The translations under genes and the position numbers were made by a program. A stretch of DNA of 64,000 nucleotides from Bacteroides fragilis (GTDB lineage Bacteria; Bacteroidota; Bacteroidia; Bacteroidales; Bacteroidaceae): contig NZ_SZUU01000001.1 of assembly GCF_019583405.1 (NCBI RefSeq), positions 1 to 64,000 of the forward strand, written 5' to 3'. The notes under the pieces were generated by a model, which worked only from the letters and a program-made list of their open reading frames with translations, made no database searches and was not told where the DNA came from. Shown here one piece after another: positions 1-7,957 of this stretch (position 1 is the first letter of the stretch; each line of letters opens with the position of its first letter).

Positions 1-116
1 TTTTGTTTGAGCTATAGCCCCTATAGAGCATAATAAGCACAAAATCAAGAAGATGGTTTTCTTCATAAGTATTGCTTTTTAGTTAATAATAAAGATAATT
101 ATAATTGCTTTTACTA

Positions 117-134
117 AGTTCTATCGGTACTTGG
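117..134 (+). repeat. Left inverted repeat of susC switch
   Basis: Left arm of the repeat pair, with core CTATCGGTACTT at 121-132. The site has its own short dyad, AAGT (116-119) and ACTT (129-132) around a 9-nt centre, as expected for a tyrosine-recombinase core site. Confidence 0.7.
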
Positions 135-721
135 TATTTTTACTACTTAAATAATAAACGAAAAAGGTTAAATTTATTATTTCTTTTCATTTATATATTA
201 TCAAACCGTTGCAAATATATATATTATATTAAAAACTCACAAGCATATTTTAAATATATTTTTTATATAACCGAAATAATATTGAAAAACTAAGATAATC
301 GGCTCCAACTTCTCATAAAAGATTGTTTATGGAAGAGTGGTATATATATAATATTGATTTCTTATATTATATATGAGACCATTGTAGCGAGAATGAGTAT
401 ATGTAACAAATTATTATTTCTCAACACTATCTTATTAGCCCGAAATGTCCCAATGATTATAGCTATGAACCTTATTATATGTTATGAGATGTTTCTTTGT
501 GTTGAAATAGACAACTTCATTTTACTTATATAAAATGTGGGTTCCGAGCACAAGAGAAAATGAAAACTATACTCTGATGATTCACTCCTTTTCACCATAA
601 TAAATTTGATTGTAAGTCTCTATATCAAATTACTTTCTTTTTTGAGTTTGTATTTGTGTGCTAAGGTGCTGGCCTTTACATTATTATATTTACACCATTT
701 CTGCTTTGTTATGCCATATAG

Positions 722-739
722 CTAAGTACCGATAGGACT
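722..739 (-). repeat. Right inverted repeat of susC switch
   Basis: Right arm in inverted orientation, with core AAGTACCGATAG at 724-735 exactly complementary to 121-132. It lies about 77 bp before the susC start codon, so an inverted promoter would transcribe through it. Confidence 0.7.
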
Positions 740-815
740 GTACTCATTTTCAGGTATTTATATTTAAGAGATTTAGAAGAGATAATTTTCCTTTTTATTA
801 ACTAAAAATCAATTT

Positions 816-3800
816 ATGAAAAAAGTCCTTTTTATTTTGTTGGGCTGTTTGCTATCGTTTAATGTGATGGCACAGGTGAAGGCGATTTCGGGGGTGGTAA
901 CGGATGTTACCGGAGAACCCGTTATTGGGGCAAGTGTTGTTGAAGTGGGAACCACTAATGGAGTAATTACTGACTTGAATGGTAAATTCTCGTTAAAAGT
1001 GGCACCTGATTCACAGTTCTTGGTGAGTTATATTGGTTACAAACCTCAAACAATTAAAGTTGGTTCTGAAAGCACTTATAATATTGTGCTGAAAGAAGAT
1101 TCGGAAGTTCTGGATGAGGTTGTTGTGGTAGGTTATGGTTCACAAAAGAAGGTGAACGTTACGGGAGCTGTAGGTATGGTTAGTGCTGAAGCATTGGAAG
1201 CACGGCCGGTAGCAAATGCTTCACAAGCGTTACAGGGGGTTGTTCCCGGTTTGAATCTTACTGTTGGCAATAACGGTGGTTCTCTGGATGGAACATTGAA
1301 CATGAATATTCGTGGAGCCGGAACGATCGGTGATGGATCGGGTTCTTCTCCATTGGTTTTGATTGATGGCATTGAGGGTGATCTGAATACTGTCAATCCT
1401 AACGATATCGAATCTGTTTCGGTATTAAAAGATGCTGCATCGGCTTCTATCTATGGTGCAAGAGCTTCGTTCGGTGTGATTCTTGTAACTACAAAGAGTG
1501 GTAAGAGCGGTAAGACCAATGTGTCATATAGCGGTAGCGCACGTTTTTCTGATGCTATTGGCATTCCGGACATTATGGATTCTTACACTTTTGCTCAGTA
1601 CTTCAATCGTGCTTCTGCTAATAAAGGTGGCGGTGATATTTTTGCACCTGCCGTAATGGAGCGTATCAAAGCCTATCAAGAAGGAACGCTGAAAGCTACT
1701 ACTGTTGATAATGGAGCAGGTATTTGGCAAAAATGGGCTAATGCGAATGGAAACACGGATTGGTTTGAAGAATTCTATGATCATTGGGCGCCATCTCAGG
1801 AACATAACCTTAGTATTAATGGTGGTACGGACAAAACCCAGTACTTGATTAGTGGAAGTTTTCTGGATCAGAAAGGTTTAATGCGTCATGGATCAGATAA
1901 GTTTCAACGTTACACACTGAATGGTAAAATCACAACGGCTGTCACTGATTGGTTCAAGGTGACGTATTCTACTAAATGGACCCGTGAGGATTTTGAACGT
2001 CCTACTTACTTGACAGGAAGCTTTTTCCATAACTTAGCTCGTAAATGGCCTGTGCATCCGGCTTATGATCCTAACGGATTCCCTATGGACGAAGGTGAAG
2101 TGGAACAGATGGAAAATGGCGGAAAGCAAAATAGCCAGAAAGATTTTTATACGAATCAGTTGCAACTGGTTTTCGAGCCTATTAAAAACTGGAAAATCAA
2201 TCTTGAAGGTAGTATACGTACTACGACTCAATACCAGCATTGGGAAGTATTGCCTGTTTATGCCTACAATGTAGATGGAGATCCCTATTATACAGTGTGG
2301 GATATGGGATACGGTTCTTATGCAGCAGGTTCTTCTCGTGTGAATGAATATAGCTGGAAGGAAAATTACTATACTACAAATATTTATTCAGACTATTTCA
2401 AGCAGTTTGATAACGGACATTATTTTAAAGTGATGGCTGGTTTTAATGCAGAATTATATAAAACCAGAAACATTACAGCTGAGAAAAATACATTGATTAC
2501 TCCGGGGGTACCGACTATTAATACGGCAACTGATGACCCACAGGCTTATGGTGGTTATGCTGACAATTCTGTAGCCGGTTTCTTTGCACGTGTCAACTGG
2601 AGTTATAAAGATCGCTATATGTTTGAGGCCAATGGCCGATATGATGGCTCTTCCCGTTTTGTCGGAAAAGAACGTTGGGGATTCTTCCCATCTTTCTCTG
2701 CCGGTTGGAATATTGCTCGCGAACCATTCATGGAAAGTTTTGCTGAGAAGATCAATATGGGGAGTTTAAAATTGAGAGCTTCATGGGGGCAGTTGGGTAA
2801 TACGAATACCAATGATGCTTGGTATCCATTTTATCAGACTATGCCTGTGGGGTCTAATTATGGTTGGTTAGTAAATGGCGAACGTCCTAACTATGCTACA
2901 AATCCGGGCATTGTCAGCTCTAAAAAAACTTGGGAGACAGTAGAAACTTGGGATGTCGGTTTGGATTGGTCTTTCTTTAATAACCGTTTGTCAGGTTCAT
3001 TCGACTATTTCGTACGTTATACTTATGATATGATTGGGCCGGCTCCTGAACTTTCAAGCCTGTTGGGAACTTCAGTTCCTAAAATCAACAACTCGGATAT
3101 GAAATCATATGGTTTTGAGCTGGAGTTGAATTGGAGAGACCGGATTGGTGAAGTTTCTTATGGGGCTAAATTAGTGCTTTCTGATGACCAACAGAAGATT
3201 TTGCGTTATCCGAATGACTCATATGATGTAGGTTCGTACTATAAAGGCAGACACTTGAATGATATTTGGGGATTGACAACAATTGGCATTGCGAAATCAC
3301 AAGAAGAGATGGATGCCCATTTGGCAAAAGTTGATCAGTCTTCTGTAGGAACTAATTGGGGAGCTGGTGATATCATGTATGCGGATCTGGATGGTGATGG
3401 AAAAATAAGTAATGGTACTAATAAGTTAGGAGATACCGGCGACTATCGCATTATTGGTAATTCGACCCCTCGACTTAAATATGGTATTACATTGGATGCT
3501 GCGTGGAAAGGATTCGATTTCAGCATTTTCATGCAAGGAATCGGAAAACGTGACCTATGGCTGGACGGATGTTATTTCTGGGGAGCTAACGGACAAGGAA
3601 ATGAGTGGCAATCTACTGGTTTTACTGAACATTGGGATTTCTTCCGTCCTGAGGGTGATCCATTGGGCGCTAATTTAAATGCATATTATCCACGTGTTAA
3701 CTTTAGTGGTGGGCGTAATACTCAGACTCAGACTCGCTACTTGCAGAATGGTGCATATCTGCGCTTGAAAAATGTTCAGGTAGGTTATACATTACCTAAA

Positions 3801-3986
3801 GTATGGACAGGAAAAGCCGGAATATCTTCTGTACGTGTATATCTTTCAGGAGATAACCTGGCGACAATCACCAGCCTTTCTAAAATTTTCGATCCGGAGG
3901 CTACCGGAAGTTTGGCTGGAACAGGATCCGGTAAATTGTATCCTTTGCAAAGAGTAATATCTGTGGGTGTTAACATTAATTTTTAA
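816..3986 (+). CDS. nanO: SusC/RagA-family TonB-dependent outer-membrane transporter (NanO-like)
   Basis: 1056 residues, normal SusC length. A signal peptide (residues 1-20, ending VMAQ) is followed by a carboxypeptidase-regulatory-like beta-sandwich (about 24-95, ISGVVTDVTGEPVIGA), the SusC signature VVVGYGSQKKVNVTGAV (about 102-118), the plug domain and a 22-strand-type barrel ending in Phe. There is no N-terminal STN signalling domain, so no ECF/anti-sigma partner is implied. It should import sialoglycans or released sialic acid across the outer membrane with the SusD protein 11 bp downstream. The name nanO follows the neighbouring sialidase and the known NanO/NanU pair of Bacteroidetes; substrate is inferred from context. 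Expression probably depends on the upstream invertible segment. Confidence 0.9.
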   Translation: MKKVLFILLGCLLSFNVMAQVKAISGVVTDVTGEPVIGASVVEVGTTNGVITDLNGKFSLKVAPDSQFLVSYIGYKPQTIKVGSESTYNIVLKEDSEVLDEVVVVGYGSQKKVNVTGAVGMVSAEALEARPVANASQALQGVVPGLNLTVGNNGGSLDGTLNMNIRGAGTIGDGSGSSPLVLIDGIEGDLNTVNPNDIESVSVLKDAASASIYGARASFGVILVTTKSGKSGKTNVSYSGSARFSDAIGIPDIMDSYTFAQYFNRASANKGGGDIFAPAVMERIKAYQEGTLKATTVDNGAGIWQKWANANGNTDWFEEFYDHWAPSQEHNLSINGGTDKTQYLISGSFLDQKGLMRHGSDKFQRYTLNGKITTAVTDWFKVTYSTKWTREDFERPTYLTGSFFHNLARKWPVHPAYDPNGFPMDEGEVEQMENGGKQNSQKDFYTNQLQLVFEPIKNWKINLEGSIRTTTQYQHWEVLPVYAYNVDGDPYYTVWDMGYGSYAAGSSRVNEYSWKENYYTTNIYSDYFKQFDNGHYFKVMAGFNAELYKTRNITAEKNTLITPGVPTINTATDDPQAYGGYADNSVAGFFARVNWSYKDRYMFEANGRYDGSSRFVGKERWGFFPSFSAGWNIAREPFMESFAEKINMGSLKLRASWGQLGNTNTNDAWYPFYQTMPVGSNYGWLVNGERPNYATNPGIVSSKKTWETVETWDVGLDWSFFNNRLSGSFDYFVRYTYDMIGPAPELSSLLGTSVPKINNSDMKSYGFELELNWRDRIGEVSYGAKLVLSDDQQKILRYPNDSYDVGSYYKGRHLNDIWGLTTIGIAKSQEEMDAHLAKVDQSSVGTNWGAGDIMYADLDGDGKISNGTNKLGDTGDYRIIGNSTPRLKYGITLDAAWKGFDFSIFMQGIGKRDLWLDGCYFWGANGQGNEWQSTGFTEHWDFFRPEGDPLGANLNAYYPRVNFSGGRNTQTQTRYLQNGAYLRLKNVQVGYTLPKVWTGKAGISSVRVYLSGDNLATITSLSKIFDPEATGSLAGTGSGKLYPLQRVISVGVNINF

Positions 3987-3997
3987 ATTGAAGCATT

Positions 3998-6013
3998 ATG
4001 AAACTTAAGATAAAAGATCTGTTTATACAAGCATGTTTTATTGCAGGAGGGGCATTGACACTCACATCCTGTAATGACTTTCTTGACAGAGAACCGCTTT
4101 CTTCTGTCACACCGGAAGTCTATTTTCAGACAGTAGACCATTTCGCTGCTTATTCTATAGCGAGGTATCAAAACTATTTTCCTTCGCATGGTGGTTATGG
4201 AGCAGGGATAGCGAATAACGATGGCGGGACAGATAATATGGTGGCCGGAGGACGTAGTAGCCGCTATGTGAAGGGGCTTTGGAAGGTTCCTTCGAGTGAT
4301 GGTAACTGGAGTTTTAGTAATATCCGTTATTGTAACTATTTCTTTGAGAATGCTGTGCCTAAGTATGAAGCGGGTGAGGTTGCCGGAGCAGATGCCGATA
4401 TTCGTCATTATATTGGAGAAATGCATCTGATGCGTGCTCTTGTGTACTATAATTTATTGCGTACTTATGGTGACTTTCCGATCGTAACAGAGGTTTTGCC
4501 CGATGACAAAACGGTGCTGATGGAAAAAGGTGTCCGCCAACCTCGTAATCTGGTTGCCCGCTTTATCCTGAAAGATTTGGATGATGCTGCCAATATGATG
4601 TACAGTAAGGGATTTAAAAATAATACCCGTTTGAATCGTGAGACAGCTTTGCTGATTAAATCCCGGGTGGCACTGTATGAAGCCTCTTTTGAAAGATACC
4701 ATAAGGGTACAGGACGTGTACCGGGAGATGATAACTGGCCGGGAAAGAAAGTGCATCCTAATTTTTCGTTGGATGTGGAAGCAGAAGTAGATTTCTTCTT
4801 GACAGAAGCCATGAAAGCAGCGGAAGAAGTGGCAGATAAAATTACTTTGACCCCTAATACAAAGGTTGAAGATCCTGCCAGTCCTTCTATTACATCCGGA
4901 TGGAATCCTTATTTTGAAATGTATGCCAATGTTGATTTAAGCGGCTATGACGAAGTGTTGTTCTGGCGTCAGTATGCAAAAACCGGTAGTTTCTCTATCA
5001 TGCATGGTACTCCGGCATGGATTGCGTCCGGTTCTAATCATGGCTTGTTGAAAAGCTATGTTGAAAGTTTCTTGATGCAGGATGGTTTACCTTGGTATGC
5101 GGCAAGCAGTGCGGCTCCTTATAAAGGTGATGCTACATTGGATAATGTGAAAGCAAATCGTGATAACCGTCTTCAGTTGTTTATGTTTGGTGAAAGTAAT
5201 TTTGTGCCTGTATATTCAACCGAAGAAGCGGGTACGGTGAAAATGTTTGCTCCGCATCCTGTATCTAACCGTGAAGAGATGAGAGACCAGACAGGATATC
5301 GTGTTCGTAAATACGCCAGCTTTGATATGGCACAGAATGTATGGGGAAAAGCTGAGTCAACTACCGGATGTATTATTTACCGTGGTGTAGAGGCTTATCT
5401 GAACTATTTGGAAGCTTATTATATGAAGAATGGTAACGTTACAGGTAAGGCAGCTCAATATTGGAGAGCCGTTCGTGAACGTGCTGGTGTAGATCCCGAT
5501 TTTACAAAGACTATCAATGCTACTGATTTGAGTCTGGAAACAGATTGGGGTAAATATTCAGGTGGGCAAGTCGTAGATGCTACTTTATTGAATATTCGCC
5601 GCGAACGCCGTTGTGAATTTATTGGTGAAGGCATGCGTTGGGATGATTTGATTCGCTGGCGTTCGATGGATCATCTGCTGACGAAAAATTATATTCCTGA
5701 AGGATGTAATTTCTGGGATGAAATGTATAAGTCGGCTAATAAAGATGAAAATGGTGCTGAGGTCACATTTAAAGATTCTGGTGAAGAAGGTTCCAATATA
5801 TCTTCACGTTCCTTTAAATATCTGCGTCCGTATGCTATTTTGAAAACCAATAATGACGTATACGATGGGTATACTTGGCAGAAGGCCCATTATCTCAACC
5901 CTGTGCCGGTTCGCGAGATGGAATTGCTGTCTCCGGATGAAAAAGCAGAGACATCTGTATTGTATCAGAATCCTTATTGGTCAACTAAGATTGGAGAAGT
6001 GGCTGAAGAATAA
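3998..6013 (+). CDS. nanU: SusD/RagB-family surface glycan-binding lipoprotein (NanU-like)
   Basis: 671 residues. The signal peptide ends in a lipobox with Cys25 (LTLTSC), followed by NDFLDREP, typical of SusD proteins. The TPR-rich SusD fold is suggested by YIGEMHLMRALVYYNLLRTYGDFP in the first third and by LNIRRERRCEFIGEGMRWDDLIRWR near the C terminus. It forms the binding lid over the SusC barrel. In Bacteroides and Tannerella the SusD next to the sialidase (NanU) binds sialic acid; by position this is the same protein, but binding residues cannot be read from sequence alone. It follows susC by 11 bp and is closed by a hairpin terminator at 6051-6090. Confidence 0.88.
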   Translation: MKLKIKDLFIQACFIAGGALTLTSCNDFLDREPLSSVTPEVYFQTVDHFAAYSIARYQNYFPSHGGYGAGIANNDGGTDNMVAGGRSSRYVKGLWKVPSSDGNWSFSNIRYCNYFFENAVPKYEAGEVAGADADIRHYIGEMHLMRALVYYNLLRTYGDFPIVTEVLPDDKTVLMEKGVRQPRNLVARFILKDLDDAANMMYSKGFKNNTRLNRETALLIKSRVALYEASFERYHKGTGRVPGDDNWPGKKVHPNFSLDVEAEVDFFLTEAMKAAEEVADKITLTPNTKVEDPASPSITSGWNPYFEMYANVDLSGYDEVLFWRQYAKTGSFSIMHGTPAWIASGSNHGLLKSYVESFLMQDGLPWYAASSAAPYKGDATLDNVKANRDNRLQLFMFGESNFVPVYSTEEAGTVKMFAPHPVSNREEMRDQTGYRVRKYASFDMAQNVWGKAESTTGCIIYRGVEAYLNYLEAYYMKNGNVTGKAAQYWRAVRERAGVDPDFTKTINATDLSLETDWGKYSGGQVVDATLLNIRRERRCEFIGEGMRWDDLIRWRSMDHLLTKNYIPEGCNFWDEMYKSANKDENGAEVTFKDSGEEGSNISSRSFKYLRPYAILKTNNDVYDGYTWQKAHYLNPVPVREMELLSPDEKAETSVLYQNPYWSTKIGEVAEE

Positions 6014-6050
6014 TTGAGTTTTCAATAGGTTACCGAAATAAGATAAAGTG

Positions 6051-6090
6051 GAGGGGTGTTACAAACAATAACACCCCTCTCTTTATTTTT
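6051..6090 (+). terminator. Rho-independent terminator after susD
   Basis: A perfect 11-bp stem (gaggggtgtta at 6051-6061, taacacccctc at 6069-6079) with a 7-nt loop is followed by a T-rich tract (6080-6090). It separates the susC/susD transcript from the sialidase operon. Confidence 0.85.
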
Positions 6091-6248
6091 AGATATAACC
6101 CTAATTGAAAAGATAATCTTTAATGACCGCTTGAGAGAAGTTTATTTCCGATACTTTAGTGTTTTGTACCGAGTAGTGTGTTGTTTATTAATTCGACTAT
6201 ATATAATAAAATATTTAATTAACATAAGCGTTGTATAATAAAAAATAC

Positions 6249-6256
6249 TATCTTTG
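6249..6256 (+). promoter_or_regulatory. Promoter -7 box for the sialidase operon
   Basis: TATCTTTG matches the Bacteroides -7 consensus TAnnTTTG, 35 bp before the nanH start. A partial -33 (GTTG at 6230-6233) is closer than usual. Together with the terminator at 6051 it makes nanH the head of its own transcription unit. Confidence 0.65.
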
Positions 6257-6290
6257 CTCCCGATAACATAAATATTAATTAGTCGATACC

Positions 6291-7925
6291 ATGAAAAAAG
6301 CCGTAATTCTATTTTCGCTTTTCTGTTTTCTGTGTGCTATACCGGTAGTTCGAGCCGCAGATACAATTTTTGTTCGTGAGACCCGTATTCCTATTTTGAT
6401 AGAAAGGCAAGATAATGTCTTGTTCTATCTTCGTTTGGATGCTAAAGAGAGCCAGACCCTTAATGATGTAGTGTTAAATCTTGGTAAAGGAGTGGACCTG
6501 TCTGAAATTCAGTCTATAAAACTTTATTATGGCGGTACAGAGGCATTGCAGGACAGAGATAAGAAACGTTTTGCTCCCGTGGGATACATCTCCAGTAATA
6601 CCCCGGGAAAGACGCTTGCCGCCAATCCGTCTTATTCAATTAAAAAGTCGGAGGTGAGCAATCCTCGCAATCAGGTGGTTTTGAAAGGAGATCAAGAACT
6701 GTTTCCGGGAATCAACTATTTCTGGATTAGCCTGCAAATGAAGCCTGGTACTTCGCTTACCAGCAAGGTGACTGCAGATATTGCTTCAATTACTTTGGAT
6801 GGTAAAAAAGCCCTATTGGATGTTGTTTCAGAAAATGGAATAGAGCACCGTATGGGAGTAGGAGTGCGCCATGCCGGAGATGATAATTCTGCCGCATTCC
6901 GTATTCCGGGATTGGTGACTACTAATAAAGGTACATTACTGGGAGTTTATGATGTACGTTATAACAGTAGTGTTGACTTGCAAGAGCATGTTGATGTTGG
7001 TTTAAGCCGCAGTACAGATGGCGGAAAAACCTGGGAAAAAATGCGTTTGCCTTTGGCATTTGGGGAGTTCGGTGGTCTGCCTGCCGGTCAGAATGGAGTA
7101 GGAGACCCTTCTATCCTTGTTGATACAAAAACAAATAATGTTTGGGTGGTTGCTGCCTGGACACATGGTATGGGTAACCAACGTGCATGGTGGAGTTCAC
7201 ATCCGGGTATGGATATGAATCATACTGCGCAACTTGTTCTTGCCAAAAGTACGGATGACGGTAAAACGTGGTCTGCACCTATTAATATCACAGAACAGGT
7301 AAAAGATCCGTCTTGGTATTTTCTGTTGCAAGGTCCGGGTCGAGGCATCACTATGAATGACGGTACTTTGGTATTCCCTACTCAGTTTATTGATTCGACA
7401 CGTGTACCCAATGCAGGTATCATGTATAGCAAAGATGGTGGTAAAAACTGGAAAATGCACAATTATGCACGCACGAATACTACAGAGGCTCAGGTTGCCG
7501 AGGTCGAGCCCGGAGTTTTGATGTTGAATATGCGTGATAATCGTGGTGGAAGTCGTGCTGTAGCTATTACAAAAGACTTGGGTAAAACATGGACAGAACA
7601 TGAATCTTCTCGCAAGGCATTGCCGGAATCGGTTTGCATGGCTAGTTTGATAAGTGTGAAAGCCAAAGATAATGTTTTGGGCAAGGATTTATTGATATTC
7701 TCTAATCCTAATACGACGAAAGGACGTTATAATACTACTATTAAAATCAGTCTGGATGGTGGTGTGACTTGGTCACCCGAACACCAGCTTTTATTGGATG
7801 AAGGCAATAACTGGGGTTATTCTTGTCTTACTATGATTGATAAAGAAACGGTTGGTATTCTTTATGAAAGCAGTGTGGCACATATGACATTCCAGGCAGT
7901 GAAGTTGAAAGACATTATTAAATGA
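6291..7925 (+). CDS. nanH: Exo-alpha-sialidase, GH33
   Basis: 544 residues. Signal peptide 1-22 (ends VVRA), an N-terminal carbohydrate-binding beta-sandwich (about 24-180), then a six-bladed sialidase propeller. The FRIP motif is at about 203. Asp boxes are visible as SRSTDGGKTW, AKSTDDGKTW, YSKDGGKNW, ITKDLGKTW and SLDGGVTW. The Tyr in NWGYSC (about 509) fits the catalytic nucleophile. It hydrolyses terminal sialic acids from glycoproteins in the periplasm or at the surface. It strongly resembles the Bacteroides sialidase family typified by the B. thetaiotaomicron enzyme. It heads a run of glycosidase genes that take over once sialic acid is removed. Confidence 0.96.
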   Translation: MKKAVILFSLFCFLCAIPVVRAADTIFVRETRIPILIERQDNVLFYLRLDAKESQTLNDVVLNLGKGVDLSEIQSIKLYYGGTEALQDRDKKRFAPVGYISSNTPGKTLAANPSYSIKKSEVSNPRNQVVLKGDQELFPGINYFWISLQMKPGTSLTSKVTADIASITLDGKKALLDVVSENGIEHRMGVGVRHAGDDNSAAFRIPGLVTTNKGTLLGVYDVRYNSSVDLQEHVDVGLSRSTDGGKTWEKMRLPLAFGEFGGLPAGQNGVGDPSILVDTKTNNVWVVAAWTHGMGNQRAWWSSHPGMDMNHTAQLVLAKSTDDGKTWSAPINITEQVKDPSWYFLLQGPGRGITMNDGTLVFPTQFIDSTRVPNAGIMYSKDGGKNWKMHNYARTNTTEAQVAEVEPGVLMLNMRDNRGGSRAVAITKDLGKTWTEHESSRKALPESVCMASLISVKAKDNVLGKDLLIFSNPNTTKGRYNTTIKISLDGGVTWSPEHQLLLDEGNNWGYSCLTMIDKETVGILYESSVAHMTFQAVKLKDIIK

Positions 7926-7957
7926 GAAATTTTCCCCTATAAACTAAATAAACACCG

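Larger units (their letters stand above)
117..739. promoter_or_regulatory. Putative invertible promoter segment upstream of susC
   Basis: An imperfect inverted repeat bounds this AT-rich segment: AGTTCTATCGGTACTTGG at 117-134 and the reverse complement of AGTCCTATCGGTACTTAG at 722-739. It matches at 16 of 18 positions with a perfect 12-bp core. Inside, the best Bacteroides promoter match lies on the minus strand: -7 box TATATTTG at 212-219 with CTTG 20 bp upstream at 240-243. It points away from susC. After inversion the -7 box would lie at 637-644 facing susC (816). Invertible promoters in front of SusC/SusD pairs are known in B. fragilis; that this one inverts is inferred. No recombinase gene is adjacent within the window. 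A weaker plus-strand candidate (TTTG 653-656, TACATTAT 677-684) leaves the orientation call less certain. No gene is seen in 1-815. Confidence 0.7.

Noticed and set aside
105..293. 62-codon open frame in the leader region
   Set aside because: Low-complexity AT-rich translation with no ribosome site; it crosses the left inverted repeat and the putative promoter.
677..692. TACATTAT and TATATTTA as susC-facing promoters
   Set aside because: Both miss the final G of TAnnTTTG or have poor -33 spacing. They weaken but do not overturn the OFF call for susC.
759..766. TATATTTA between the right repeat and susC as a constant promoter
   Set aside because: Lacks the final G and has no -33 box at 19-21 bp.
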